This document shows positions 1-9,386 of a stretch of DNA of 64,000 bases, in pieces; position 1 is the stretch's first letter, and every line of letters begins with the position of its first letter. Origin of the DNA: ZC4RG29 sp035304385 (GTDB taxonomy: Bacteria > Bacteroidota > Bacteroidia > Cytophagales > Cyclobacteriaceae); contig DATGQD010000005.1 of the NCBI GenBank assembly GCA_035304385.1, positions 24,026-88,025 of the forward strand, given 5' to 3'. The translations under genes were made by a program, and so were the position numbers. The notes under the pieces were generated by a model. It worked only from the letters and a program-made list of their open reading frames with translations, had not been told where the DNA came from and did no database searches.

Positions 1-3000
1 AATAACGATGGCCTGGTCGACATCTATCTTACGTCCAACCTGTTCAGCAACAAACTCTATTTGAACGAAGGCGACTTTAAGTTCAGGGATATTACCGAAC
101 AGTCGGGTACCGCGTGTGAGGTAGGCTGGAAGACCGGCGTAACGATGGTCGATGTCAACGGCGACGGACTCCTCGATATCTATGTGTGTCGCTCCGCCAA
201 CCCGGTCGACAAGGAACGACGTCGAAATATCCTCCTGATCAACAACGGCGACCTGACCTTTACCGACAAAGCCAAAGAATACAACCTCGACGACCCCTCA
301 TACTCCACACAAGCTGCGTTCTTTGATTTCGATCGCGATGGCGACCTGGACATGGTGCTGCTCAACCATTCGCTCCTGGAAATTTCCAATGTGTACAACC
401 TGTCCGTAAAAAACTCGAATGAACGATACCCCGATGTGGGCAACAAGCTATATCGGAATGACAATGGATACTTCACTGACGTCAGCGATTCTTTGGGCGT
501 CTATGGGTCTGCGTTCAACTACGGCCTGGGAATAAGTTTGTCTGATGTAAACAACGATGGATGGATCGACATGTATCTGGGGTGCGACTACACCGCACGC
601 GATCGGATGCTGATCAACGATCAGGGTCGGTTCTTTGTTGATGTCACCGACCAACTAAGCCACATATCCAAATTCACCATGGGCACCGACATCGTCGACA
701 TTAACGGCGATCAGCATATGGACATTTTTACCCTCGACATGCTGCCGAAGGACAACTACCGGCAAAAGCAACTCATGGGTGTCGATGAGTACAACGTGTT
801 TAATACCATGGTTCGAAGCGGTCTGCATGCGCAGTATATGCGCAATATGCTTCACCTGAACAATGGAAACGGCACATTCAGCGAGATCGGCCAGCTCGCC
901 GGAGTGTCCAATACCGACTGGAGCTGGAGTGTATTGATAGAAGACTTCGACATTGACGGTGTCCCGGATATTTTCGTTACGAACGGATTCAAGCGTGACC
1001 TCACCAATAACGACTTCGCCAAATTCGAGGCGGCGAAAAGTGTTGAAGCCAAGGTTCGACAGGGAGAGAAGGTGAGCCTGCTGGAGGTCATCGCAAAATT
1101 CGAAGAAAATAGGCTCCCCAACTACGCCTTCCGAGGAAACGACAACCTCACGTTCACCGATGTAACAAAGCCGTGGGGCTTTGATGAACCGACCATAGCC
1201 AATGGCGCGGCATATGCCGATCTCGATAATGACGGTGATCTCGATTTGGTCGTGAATAACATGAACGATAAGGCCGGAATCTATCGCAACAATTCCGAAC
1301 GTCTGCAGCACAACTTTCTGGCTGTGAAGCTGACAGGCAAGACGAACAAATTTGCCGTTGGCGCCCGCGTAACGGTTTTCGCCGGAGGAAAGACCTGGGT
1401 ACGGGAAAATCTTCCCGTAAGAGGGTTTCAGTCATCCGTAGATCCGGTGTTGCATTTCGGGTTGGGCGCGGTGGACCGCATCGACTCGATCGTCGTACGC
1501 TGGCCGACGGGCGGATACCAAACAGTGACGAACGCCGCGGTCAATCAGCGCGTAGACATCAGTGAGACCGAGAGCAAACCACGCCTGCCAATGGATGCCC
1601 TACCCACGTGGTTCCGGCAAGTTGACGTTGTGCCGGACTTTTCGCACGCTGAAAATGAATATGTCGATTTCAATATTCAATCGCTCCTCCCGAGGTTGTA
1701 CTCGACAATGGGACCTGCGCTTGCAGTGGCTGACGTGAACGGCGACGGGCTGTCCGACATCCTGGTCGGTGGCGCCAAAGGCCAGGCTACGGCCTTGTTT
1801 TTGGGTAGCCCCCAGGGTTTTGTGAAATCAAACCAGTCGGCGTTTGAAGGCGATAAAAACAGTGAAGACATCGATGCGATTTTCTTCGACGCGGATGGCG
1901 ACGGTGACAAGGATCTGTATGTCGTCAGTGGAGGATATGAGTATTTCAAAGCGGACCAGGACTTGCAGGATCGATTGTACGTCAACGACGGGAAGGGGCA
2001 GTTCTCTAAATCGACGCTCCCTGAGATGCGAATCAGCGGTTCCTGCGTGCGACCAGCCGACGTAGATGGTGACGGCGATATGGATCTGTTTGTGGGTGGA
2101 CGCATCGTTCCGGGGCGCTATCCGGAAACCCCTGAAAGCGTACTGCTGATCAATGACGGTCGGGGAGAGTTTACGGTAAGTTCACTTCCTGACGACCTTA
2201 AACATATCGGAATGGTTACGGATGCAGTGTGGGTGGATTTGAACGGTGATCAGTATGAAGATTTGGTTGTTGTAGGCGAATGGATGGGCATTGAGGTGTT
2301 TTTGAATGAAAGCGGTACGTTGAGAAGAGCGACATCAGACTACGTGAAGGAGTCGACGTCCGGTTGGTGGAATTGTATTGTCGCCGCTGATTTTGACGAT
2401 GACGGTGACATAGATTTTGTGGTCGGCAATGTCGGGCTGAACAACCAGATCAAAGCCACGGCGGAACGTCCTGCCATGCTTTGGTATGCAGACTTCGACG
2501 ACAATGGATCGGTAGATCCCATCATCGAGTATTACATCATGGGTCGTAGTTATCCTTATCCTACCCGGGACGAATTGGTGGGACAACTTCCGGGTTTCCG
2601 GAAACGGTTTAAGGATTACGACACGTACTCACGCGCTACCCTTGATCAGTTGCTTACACCTCAGGAAAAGGAGTCGGCTTCGCGGCTGGCGATGGAACAA
2701 ATGCAGAGTTGTTTTGTCAGGAATGAAAGTGGCCGGTTCGTCGTCGAGCCCCTTCCCATTGAAGCGCAGATTGCGCCTGTGTTCGCTGTGGCGGTGCTGG
2801 ATGCTAACGGGGATGGCAAGCTGGATTTTGTTGCTGGCGGCAATCTAACCGGAACACGATCGAGAACGGGAAAGATGACAGGTAACACTGGGTTCCTTTT
2901 CCTGGGGGATGGAAAGGGGGGGTTCGAGTTTGTTAAACCGGAAGAAACCGGGCTTCAGTGGGTTGGTGATGTGAGGAAGATTGTTGTTGACGGGGAAGTG

Positions 3001-3087
3001 ATTGTGGCAGGAATTAACAATGCGCCGATCAGGATGGCAAGATCTAATGCGGAAAGGCCGCCGGTTGCGCAGGTGACGAACCGTTAG
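1..3087 (+). CDS. CRTAC1-like VCBS/FG-GAP repeat protein with ASPIC/UnbV domain (5' end outside window)
   Basis: The reading frame is open from base 1, so the gene begins upstream and no signal peptide can be judged. About 1028 residues are visible. Many FG-GAP/VCBS blades carry calcium-loop motifs of the D-x-N/D-x-D-G-x-x-D type (DVNGDGLLDIYV, DFDRDGDLDMVL, DADGDGDKDLYV), implying two beta-propellers. Between them, near bases 1300-1530, lies an ASPIC/UnbV module with the typical ending FGLGAVDRIDSIVVRWPTG. Family members are large secreted or surface proteins of Bacteroidota, often near SusCD genes. The substrate or partner is unknown. The next gene starts 58 bases after the stop and is functionally unrelated. 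Confidence 0.9.
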   Translation, partial: NNDGLVDIYLTSNLFSNKLYLNEGDFKFRDITEQSGTACEVGWKTGVTMVDVNGDGLLDIYVCRSANPVDKERRRNILLINNGDLTFTDKAKEYNLDDPSYSTQAAFFDFDRDGDLDMVLLNHSLLEISNVYNLSVKNSNERYPDVGNKLYRNDNGYFTDVSDSLGVYGSAFNYGLGISLSDVNNDGWIDMYLGCDYTARDRMLINDQGRFFVDVTDQLSHISKFTMGTDIVDINGDQHMDIFTLDMLPKDNYRQKQLMGVDEYNVFNTMVRSGLHAQYMRNMLHLNNGNGTFSEIGQLAGVSNTDWSWSVLIEDFDIDGVPDIFVTNGFKRDLTNNDFAKFEAAKSVEAKVRQGEKVSLLEVIAKFEENRLPNYAFRGNDNLTFTDVTKPWGFDEPTIANGAAYADLDNDGDLDLVVNNMNDKAGIYRNNSERLQHNFLAVKLTGKTNKFAVGARVTVFAGGKTWVRENLPVRGFQSSVDPVLHFGLGAVDRIDSIVVRWPTGGYQTVTNAAVNQRVDISETESKPRLPMDALPTWFRQVDVVPDFSHAENEYVDFNIQSLLPRLYSTMGPALAVADVNGDGLSDILVGGAKGQATALFLGSPQGFVKSNQSAFEGDKNSEDIDAIFFDADGDGDKDLYVVSGGYEYFKADQDLQDRLYVNDGKGQFSKSTLPEMRISGSCVRPADVDGDGDMDLFVGGRIVPGRYPETPESVLLINDGRGEFTVSSLPDDLKHIGMVTDAVWVDLNGDQYEDLVVVGEWMGIEVFLNESGTLRRATSDYVKESTSGWWNCIVAADFDDDGDIDFVVGNVGLNNQIKATAERPAMLWYADFDDNGSVDPIIEYYIMGRSYPYPTRDELVGQLPGFRKRFKDYDTYSRATLDQLLTPQEKESASRLAMEQMQSCFVRNESGRFVVEPLPIEAQIAPVFAVAVLDANGDGKLDFVAGGNLTGTRSRTGKMTGNTGFLFLGDGKGGFEFVKPEETGLQWVGDVRKIVVDGEVIVAGINNAPIRMARSNAERPPVAQVTNR

Positions 3088-3145
3088 TTGCAACTTAATA
3101 AATTATGGCTATGTTAGATAGATATCTTTTTCGGTTGGTCTTGCC

Positions 3146-3718
3146 ATGAAACACATATTGGAAACATTATCACAACCCTGGCCGTGGTACATCGCCGGCC
3201 CGCTGATCGGTCTTACCGTTCCGTTATTGTTGTTGATCGGGAACAAGTCGTTCGGCATCTCTTCTTCATTTTCTCATATATGCGCGGCGGCGTTGCGTCC
3301 GTCGATTTCTTTTTTCCGATACGACTGGAAGAAGGAAGCCTGGAATCTTTGGTTTGTTGCCGGCCTCGTACTGGGAGGTGTGATGGCAGCCACCGTGCTG
3401 CCGTTCCCACAGGAAATACAGGTAGCCAGTGCGCTCAAGGAGGAGCTGGTCCACTACGGAGTCACCCGCTATGACGGGCTGCTTCCCGACGAGCTGTTTT
3501 CTTTCGGGAGCTTGGGAACGCTGCGTGGATTTTTGTTGATCGTCGCGGGCGGATTCCTCGTGGGCTTCGGAACACGCTATGGAGGAGGTTGTACGTCGGG
3601 GCATGCGATCATGGGCCTGTCCAATCTTCAGCTACCCTCCCTGGCGGCGACCATGAGCTTTATGGCAGGAGGTTTCCTTATGGCCAATGTCATCCTGCCG
3701 TTCATCTTAACACTTTAG
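3146..3718 (+). CDS. YeeE/YedE family membrane protein, first half of a two-gene sulfur transporter
   Basis: 190 residues, about four to five hydrophobic segments. The C-terminal half carries the family signature GFGTRYGGGCTSGHAIMG, whose Cys sits in the conserved G-G-G-C-T-S-G-H motif of TsuA/YedE (DUF395) proteins that move thiosulfate or related sulfur species through the inner membrane. A second Cys (SHIC, near residue 46) may be the periplasmic-side partner. The following gene starts 4 bases after the stop and is the matching second half, so the pair probably forms one heteromeric or pseudo-symmetric transporter. Family assignment is firm; the actual sulfur substrate is inferred. Confidence 0.88.
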   Translation: MKHILETLSQPWPWYIAGPLIGLTVPLLLLIGNKSFGISSSFSHICAAALRPSISFFRYDWKKEAWNLWFVAGLVLGGVMAATVLPFPQEIQVASALKEELVHYGVTRYDGLLPDELFSFGSLGTLRGFLLIVAGGFLVGFGTRYGGGCTSGHAIMGLSNLQLPSLAATMSFMAGGFLMANVILPFILTL

Positions 3719-3721
3719 ACT

Positions 3722-4240
3722 ATGAGTAAGGGCGAAGTCGTAGAAGAGTTTGAAAAGTTGACGGATGTCGATCCGGAAGGCCGCGCTATCGACAGTGGTC
3801 TCAATGAATCGCGCCTTTCCCATTCGTGGTGGCACAACCTCAAATACCTCGTCGCGGGCACGTGGTTTGGGTTGCTGCTAGTGAAGAGCGAAGTGATTTC
3901 CTGGTTCCGAATCCAGGAGATGTTCAGATTGCAATCCTTTCACATGTACGGCGTGATCGGTTCAGCGGTTCTGGTGGGGATGCTCTCCCTCTGGATCATC
4001 AGGAAATTTAAGGTCCGCACGATCTATGGTGAACCGATTGTGGTGGCCGACAAAAAATTTCACAAGGGCAATATATACGGCAGCCTGCTGTTCGGTTTTG
4101 GATGGGCTATGACCGGCGCATGCCCCGGCCCGCTATATGCTCAACTCGGCACGGGGTTGCTCGTGATAGGTGTGACCATTATGAGCGCATTGGCCGGCAC
4201 CTGGGTGTATGGCCTGTTGCGGGCAAAGCTGCCGCACTGA
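3722..4240 (+). CDS. YeeE/YedE family membrane protein (DUF6691-type), second half of the pair
   Basis: 172 residues with about four membrane segments and a hydrophilic N-terminal 35 residues. The motif GFGWAMTGACPGPLYAQLG is the second-half counterpart of the G-G-G-C-T-S-G-H motif in the preceding gene and supplies its own conserved Cys. The two genes are separated by three bases, which indicates one transcript and probably one complex. Single-gene YedE transporters contain both halves in one chain, so this is the split arrangement often found in Bacteroidota and Proteobacteria. It converges on the HAD gene, with four bases between the stop codons. Confidence 0.86.
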   Translation: MSKGEVVEEFEKLTDVDPEGRAIDSGLNESRLSHSWWHNLKYLVAGTWFGLLLVKSEVISWFRIQEMFRLQSFHMYGVIGSAVLVGMLSLWIIRKFKVRTIYGEPIVVADKKFHKGNIYGSLLFGFGWAMTGACPGPLYAQLGTGLLVIGVTIMSALAGTWVYGLLRAKLPH

Positions 4241-4244
4241 TCGC

Positions 4245-5024
4245 CTAGGCTGTCCACCATGGTAGAGGCAGCGGTACATCGTTGACGGAATCGACCAGCA
4301 GATCCGGCTTGAAGGCGTAATGTATAAGATCTTCTCTCCTTGAAATGCCTGAGAGTACGAGGACGGTCTTATACCCCATCACCGCTCCGCCTAAAATGTC
4401 GGTGTCCATCGTGTCGCCGATCACGGTAGTGAACGCGGTCTCCAGGCCCAGGGCCTTGCGTGCAGACCGCATCATCACGGGACTTGGTTTTCCGATAACA
4501 AACGCACGTTTTCCCGTGGCTTCTTCTATCATGGCCGTGGTGGCAGCGATGCCCAGGTTATTCCACCCTTTCTTTTTGGGAGAGGGGTCGCGATTGGTAG
4601 TTATGAATTTCGCTCCGGCCAGGATCATATCTACGGCCCGCTGCACCATTTCGAGAGTGAAATTCCGCCCTTCTCCCAACACGACCCAGTCGGGGTCGGT
4701 CTCTACCAGTGATATGCCGGCTTCATTCAGGCTGCTGAGCAGTCCGCCTTCCCCCAACACATAGGCCGATCCGCGCGGGATTTGTCTGCTGAGAAACTCC
4801 GCTGTCGCCATGGCACTCGTGTAGATATGGTGTTCTTCTACATGGATTCCGAGTTTACCCAGCTTTCGAACCACCTCGGTGCGGCTCCTTTGGCTGTTGT
4901 TCGTCATGAACATAAAGGGGATGTTCTCTTTCAGCAGGCGACTAATAAAATGGTCGGCGCCGGGAATCATAACGTCACCTGAGTAGATGACCCCGTCCAT
5001 ATCGATGAGTATGCCGTGTTTCAT
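4245..5024 (-). CDS. HAD-IIA family sugar-phosphatase-like hydrolase (NagD type)
   Basis: 259 residues from the ATG at 5024. A longer frame reaches 5105, but the protein homologous part begins exactly at MKHGILIDMDGVIYSGD, so the inner start is preferred. HAD motif I is D8-x-D10-G-V; motif II is the F-M-T-N-N-S segment; the lysine motif is GKPSP; motif IV is GDTMDTDILGG. The C2-type cap lies between motifs II and III, as in NagD, PgpA-like and pyridoxal/ribonucleotide phosphatases. A small phosphorylated metabolite is the likely substrate, but the exact one cannot be read from sequence. The frame upstream overlaps the rhomboid gene's leader region on the opposite strand. Confidence 0.86.
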   Translation of the reverse strand: MKHGILIDMDGVIYSGDVMIPGADHFISRLLKENIPFMFMTNNSQRSRTEVVRKLGKLGIHVEEHHIYTSAMATAEFLSRQIPRGSAYVLGEGGLLSSLNEAGISLVETDPDWVVLGEGRNFTLEMVQRAVDMILAGAKFITTNRDPSPKKKGWNNLGIAATTAMIEEATGKRAFVIGKPSPVMMRSARKALGLETAFTTVIGDTMDTDILGGAVMGYKTVLVLSGISRREDLIHYAFKPDLLVDSVNDVPLPLPWWTA

Positions 5025-5159
5025 AGTTGCGATTTGGCGTGAATGAGGCAAAGATAATTGTTCGGGCATTAATCCCGCCCCCGTCGCCGACAAAGGTTGG
5101 GGCATTGCGTCCGCCTTTTGTCTCAGCGCCTTATATTTGACGCGCTACCTAATAAGACC

Positions 5160-5825
5160 ATGCAGACAGAGATCGTCACGCTGGCCCTGATTGCCGCCAA
5201 CATTCTGATTTCCTACAAGGGGTTTCGCGATGCCTCTTTTTTTGATCGCAACCTTTTCGAAGTCGGGCGTGTGTTGCATCACCGCGAATACGGGCGTTTG
5301 TTTATGTCGGGCTTCTTGCATGTCGACTGGACCCATCTCCTGTTCAACATGTTTTCGCTGTACAGTTTCAGTGCTATCATGGAGCAAATATTGGGACCGG
5401 TAAACGTTCTTATTATTTATTTCGCGAGCCTGTTTGGAGGTGATCTTCTGGCCCTGTTCATCCATCGCCGTCATCCCGGATACCGCGCCGTAGGAGCATC
5501 AGGAGCGGTGTCGGGTGTCATTTTCGCTGCGATTGCAATCGTGCCCGACATTCACGTCAGTCTGTTTCTTATTCCTATTGGAATTCCCGGCTGGCTGTTC
5601 GGCATCTGTTATGTGATCTACTCCATGTACGGCATTCGTACCAGCGCCGGCAACATCGGTCACGAAGCACACCTCGGTGGTGCGTTGGTCGGTTTGGTTA
5701 CTGCTGTGCTGATCGTGCCGGCTGTGCTGAAACACAATACCCTCCCCGTGGCTCTCATTGGTGTCGCGGGTACGGTGTTTCTGCTGTTGATGGTGTTTAG
5801 ACCGGATTTGCTGGGGAAACGATAA
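5160..5825 (+). CDS. Rhomboid family intramembrane serine protease
   Basis: 221 residues from the ATG at 5160. An in-frame extension to 5097 has no membrane or conserved content and is discarded. Six hydrophobic segments are present. The catalytic serine is S114 in GASGAVSG on the fourth segment, and the histidine is H171 in GHEAHLGGALVG on the sixth. The oxyanion-side Asn is in HLLFNMF (N63). Rhomboids cleave membrane proteins within or next to a transmembrane helix; the substrate here is unknown. The gene is divergent from the HAD phosphatase and has no obvious operon partner. Confidence 0.92.
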   Translation: MQTEIVTLALIAANILISYKGFRDASFFDRNLFEVGRVLHHREYGRLFMSGFLHVDWTHLLFNMFSLYSFSAIMEQILGPVNVLIIYFASLFGGDLLALFIHRRHPGYRAVGASGAVSGVIFAAIAIVPDIHVSLFLIPIGIPGWLFGICYVIYSMYGIRTSAGNIGHEAHLGGALVGLVTAVLIVPAVLKHNTLPVALIGVAGTVFLLLMVFRPDLLGKR

Positions 5826-5895
5826 GGGGGTCGCATGGCGGCGACAACATTGAATCACAAGGTCATATAGGCCTCATAAGAGCGTAAGGGTGCAT

Positions 5896-6846
5896 TCAAA
5901 GCATCTCTTCCACCACCGGTTCTTCCGGCTGTCGCAGTCCGAGGTAGCCCTGAACGCAATTGATGATCACAGAATAGTTTTTCAGGAAGGCCATGCCGAT
6001 GGAGGCGTAGTTATGGCGCGGAGAATAGGTGAGGGCGACCGGCACGTCGGCAGCGGTGTATGCGTTCAGCTGAAGGTGTCGGGCGACAGTGCGTGAACCC
6101 ATTAACTTTCCGTTAATACCTCTGCCCAGTACGGTCATTTTCGATTTGGGACCGATGTGCTTTTTGTCGGATGACGTCAGTAGAACGGATAGCGACGAAC
6201 CGGTGTCGACCAGCATTTCCGATACCATGTCGTTTTCAGGAAGCGCAAATGTTGCGGCAATGGTTGGGCGATGGCGTGCGAGCCTCAGCGGGATATGATG
6301 GTAGTCGCTGGGAAGGGTGCGATGGAAAGCAGGCCGGAAGACGATTTCCTGACGGGAAGGATGAATCTCAATTTCAAATCGGGTAAACAGATCGTACCCG
6401 ATCAGGCCATCGACCCGAAGATGTTGTCGGAAGATGTGTTTACCCGGCACCACAATAATCGGCACCTGATCGCCCAGGATTGGTCCCATGGTGATGGTAT
6501 TGTCGAGCGCCACGCTACCGACCGCGGGATCGCCCGTCCCAATTCCGGAGAACGTCACCCTGAAGTCCGGGACCAGGTCAAATACCTTTTCGAATCGCCT
6601 GCCGAATAGTATGAGCGTTTGGCATCCTGTATCCAGGATCAGATTGACTGGGATAGTCCCATTGATCATGAAGGGGAGCACGATGAGATCATCGACTGTG
6701 AAATAGTGGAGCGAGAATTCGCTTACTGAGTCAGATAGTGTGAAGCCGGGTCCGACCGGGAACAGTGGGTTAGTCCGCGGGTTCGTTCCGGAACATAAGG
6801 TTGGGGCGATAATCAGGGCAAGGGTTACAACAGCTCTGGCGGACAT
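5896..6846 (-). CDS. Secreted retropepsin-like aspartic protease with two DTG lobes
   Basis: 316 residues from the ATG at 6846, chosen because it gives a clean signal peptide (MSARAVVTLALIIAPTLCSG) and has AAAGAG-like purines upstream; a longer frame to 6927 is possible. Two aspartic protease lobes are visible in one chain. Lobe one has LILDTGCQT with D72 and a later LIGYDLF hydrophobic-glycine motif. Lobe two has MLVDTGSSLS with D214 and a matching SIGMAFLKNYSVIIN. Retropepsin-like bacterial proteins usually have one lobe and dimerise, or carry a PDZ domain; no PDZ is seen here. Export to the periplasm or outside is likely. The natural substrate is unknown. Confidence 0.8.
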   Translation of the reverse strand: MSARAVVTLALIIAPTLCSGTNPRTNPLFPVGPGFTLSDSVSEFSLHYFTVDDLIVLPFMINGTIPVNLILDTGCQTLILFGRRFEKVFDLVPDFRVTFSGIGTGDPAVGSVALDNTITMGPILGDQVPIIVVPGKHIFRQHLRVDGLIGYDLFTRFEIEIHPSRQEIVFRPAFHRTLPSDYHHIPLRLARHRPTIAATFALPENDMVSEMLVDTGSSLSVLLTSSDKKHIGPKSKMTVLGRGINGKLMGSRTVARHLQLNAYTAADVPVALTYSPRHNYASIGMAFLKNYSVIINCVQGYLGLRQPEEPVVEEML

Positions 6847-7029
6847 CACGGGTGGCTCTTTGAGAAAGCAAACTACCCTTGGGCCACTCGCCGGACGAGC
6901 CGCAAAAAGCCTGATTTTTAAACGCAATCCAAAGTCGCGTATCGAATCGCAGACGATGGGTTACATCAAAAATCGGTATATGGGAAGGTAATTACCGGTT
7001 GTATGTGTAACGAAAACTGGGGTAATAAA

Positions 7030-8706
7030 TCACTCCGGACGTTTCTCGCTGCTGGTGCGCATCGCAAGGCGCACCGCTTCATAGGCATTGATAACGCCGC
7101 CGGCGATACAGAGCTGGTCGATCCGAACTTCTTCAAGCGTATCGGGCTTCCGTACCCTTATGCCGTTGAGACGCCGTGTCGATTCCCGCAGAATATCCCT
7201 GATGTCTTTGGCTGTGAGTTCCGGGAAGTACGACATAAGGATGGCCGCCACGCCGGAGGTGACAGGCGAAGAGAGACTAGTGCCGTCAGTGCTTTCGTAG
7301 GCGTCGCCGGGGTCGGTTGAATAGATATCGACACCGGGTGCGAAAAAGTCGACCGTCTTCTTACCATAGTTCGAGAAGGAAGCGATGAGGTCACTGGTGT
7401 CAGTACCCTGTGTAGACGCCCCAACCTCGATCCAGTTGGTCGCCTCCTTACCGTCGAGGTAGAAGCGGGTAGGGAAGCTTTCGTCGACGTCGTTGTCGTC
7501 CTTGTCGTTACCCGCCGAGTGGATGATCAGGACGCCTTTCGACTCGGCATAACGCACGGCATCATCTACGATTTCCTTGTGGGGCGAGTATCCCTTGCCG
7601 AAGCTCATATTGATGATGTGTGCACCGTTGTCGACGGCGTAATAGATGCCGTTGGCAATGTCTTTGTCTCGCTCGTCACCATTGGGGACGACCCGGATGG
7701 GCATGATGCGGACGTTGTCGGCAATGCCGTCAATCCCGACGCCGTTATGACGTTTTGCGGCGATGACGCCGGCCACGCTGGTGCCGTGAGAAGGGTCAGG
7801 TCCTTTCACATCGTTAGTCCCATAGTAACGTTCTTCCAGGTCTTCATAGTTGTCGCCGACGATCTGACGTGAGTCGTAATCCGGATTATAACCAAACTCC
7901 ACGGCGGTGCGGTAGTGGTCGCATACCTTATCGTTGTACTGAATGACGTATTCGAACTCTTCGAGGACTTCGTCAAGCGTAACGTCCGGTGAGGTGTTCT
8001 GGAAGATTACCTTGATGAAGTAGGCCGCCAGTTCGGCGTCTTTGTTATCGGTCTTGAGTGTGTCGATCACTTCGGGGGTAATTTCTTCCAGTCCGTAGGT
8101 TTCCTCCAGCAGGTCTACAGACCGGACGAGGTTTTTGTGAAAGGCTGTGTAGGAGTCGAGTTGTTGTTGGCAGGCCTTAAGATCGTTTTCACTCTTGGCC
8201 TTGTACCGCTCGAACCGGTCTTTGATCATGAGCCAGTATTCGTACTCCTTCTTTTCTTTTTTACGGATTTTGATGGGCTCGTCGGTTTCGTACTTTATGC
8301 GGAGCCGCGCATATTCCCGGGTGAGCTCGTAGGTGTCGGCTGCGACGTCGCCGATAAAGTTCCATCCGTACACGTCGTCGACATAACCATTCTTGTCGTC
8401 GTCGATTCCGTTGCCCGGGATTTCGCCTTCGTTCACCCAGATGACGTCTTTCAGGTCTTCATGGTCGATGTCGACACCTGAGTCCATAACCGCTACCACC
8501 ACCGTGCGCGAGGGCCTGTCCTCCAGCAGTTTATAAGCCCGCTCGACGCTGACGCCCTGAACGCGGTCTATTTCCGGGTCGAGGAGGAACCATTCCTTGC
8601 GGAGGTCGACGGAGTCTGTCTGGATGTAAGTACGCAGCGACTGCGCGTCAACAACCAGTGCACTGATTATCAACAGACTGGTCAGAATGGCCTTCATTTT
8701 TCTCAT
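7030..8706 (-). CDS. Secreted S8 subtilisin-like serine protease with a long insertion
   Basis: 558 residues from the ATG at 8706 (a second ATG lies at 8697; the frame extends to 8763 without good support). The N-terminus is a signal peptide ending near ALVVDAQ. The catalytic triad is complete: D75 in AVMDSGVDIDHED, H307 in SHGTSVAGV and S477 in DGTSLSSPV. Between Asp and His lies a charged, mostly helical insertion of roughly 170 residues (about 122-290) that ordinary subtilases lack. No type IX secretion C-terminal domain is evident. The role is likely extracellular proteolysis. Neighbouring genes suggest no pathway. Confidence 0.9.
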   Translation of the reverse strand: MRKMKAILTSLLIISALVVDAQSLRTYIQTDSVDLRKEWFLLDPEIDRVQGVSVERAYKLLEDRPSRTVVVAVMDSGVDIDHEDLKDVIWVNEGEIPGNGIDDDKNGYVDDVYGWNFIGDVAADTYELTREYARLRIKYETDEPIKIRKKEKKEYEYWLMIKDRFERYKAKSENDLKACQQQLDSYTAFHKNLVRSVDLLEETYGLEEITPEVIDTLKTDNKDAELAAYFIKVIFQNTSPDVTLDEVLEEFEYVIQYNDKVCDHYRTAVEFGYNPDYDSRQIVGDNYEDLEERYYGTNDVKGPDPSHGTSVAGVIAAKRHNGVGIDGIADNVRIMPIRVVPNGDERDKDIANGIYYAVDNGAHIINMSFGKGYSPHKEIVDDAVRYAESKGVLIIHSAGNDKDDNDVDESFPTRFYLDGKEATNWIEVGASTQGTDTSDLIASFSNYGKKTVDFFAPGVDIYSTDPGDAYESTDGTSLSSPVTSGVAAILMSYFPELTAKDIRDILRESTRRLNGIRVRKPDTLEEVRIDQLCIAGGVINAYEAVRLAMRTSSEKRPE

Positions 8707-8945
8707 GCTGATAGCGTTTTGGTGGTACCGGGATATTCCCGGTTTTGTTCCTGTGCGACCCATCCCTTACAGGCCGGTTTGGAGCCAAACATAGCAAAGT
8801 GGCTGCTTCCGGGCATTCTTTTTTATCCGGATGAACGGATTCGGGCAAAAGTTGTGCTAAATCTTACTTCGGTGACATCTCCGGGTGTGACTCCGACCGA
8901 ATTAACATATAAATGCAGACTTTAGCTTCCGCAACCGCTCGTGTC

Positions 8946-9035
8946 ATGGAGATATTTGTGTTCGTTGGAATAGCGCTGTTTTTCTCTTTTTTCTTTTGGA
9001 TCGCCGTTAAGCTGAACAAGGAAAGGGGACTTTGA
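8946..9035 (+). CDS. Possible 29-residue single-pass membrane peptide
   Basis: An ATG at 8946 opens a short frame whose product is almost entirely one hydrophobic helix rich in Phe (MEIFVFVGIALFFSFFFWIA) followed by a basic tail KLNKERGL and a stop. The pattern of a membrane helix with a positively charged C-terminus is typical of real bacterial small membrane proteins, and no competing gene covers the site. No family is recognised and no neighbour gives a role, so it may be a chance frame. It sits in the 365-base space between the subtilase start and the GIY-YIG remnant, where nothing else is seen. Confidence 0.3.
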   Translation: MEIFVFVGIALFFSFFFWIAVKLNKERGL

Positions 9036-9071
9036 GTTTCGGCAGAGGCAAGGGCCGCTCCGAAAATCTGT

Positions 9072-9324
9072 CTATAGATTTCTCACCCTTTTCAGTATAC
9101 TCAAAAACTCCCTTCCGGCTGCGGATTTCAGATACTTTTCGCGCTTCCGAGCATCTTCCCGGGTGGGAAATGCCTCAGTGTGAATAAGATTCGAATGGGC
9201 GATACCGCCGGGTACTCTTACCGAAACCAGCATTATGTTGATGGATTCTCCGATCCACATTGTCTGTGGTCCCGACATACGTGAAGTTGTGGGTACGGCT
9301 AACGATTACATAGACATAGTACAC
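9072..9324 (-). pseudogene. GIY-YIG endonuclease-like gene, broken by a single-base frameshift
   Basis: Translating from a GTG at 9324 gives YYVYVIVSRTHNFTYVGTTD, then a frame break near 9189; the protein resumes one frame over as LIHTEAFPTREDARKREKYL and ends at 9072. Together the parts make a standard roughly 84-residue UvrC-like GIY-YIG protein with motifs YVYVIV, YVGTT, an Arg in DRRIHQHN, and the Glu of KREKYL. One extra base restores or breaks the frame, so either the gene is dead or the assembly has an error. Such solo GIY-YIG genes are common beside tRNA genes in Bacteroidota. The start codon is uncertain. Confidence 0.72.
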
Positions 9325-9386
9325 AACGAGGGCGAGCTTAAGGTTATCGACAACTCCCAATGACCTTTGGACATGGAACTGTCCAG

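Noticed and set aside
655..1311. Open minus-strand frame of 218 codons inside the VCBS/ASPIC gene
   Set aside because: Antisense to calcium-loop repeats, whose codon pattern leaves the other strand open; no domain seen.
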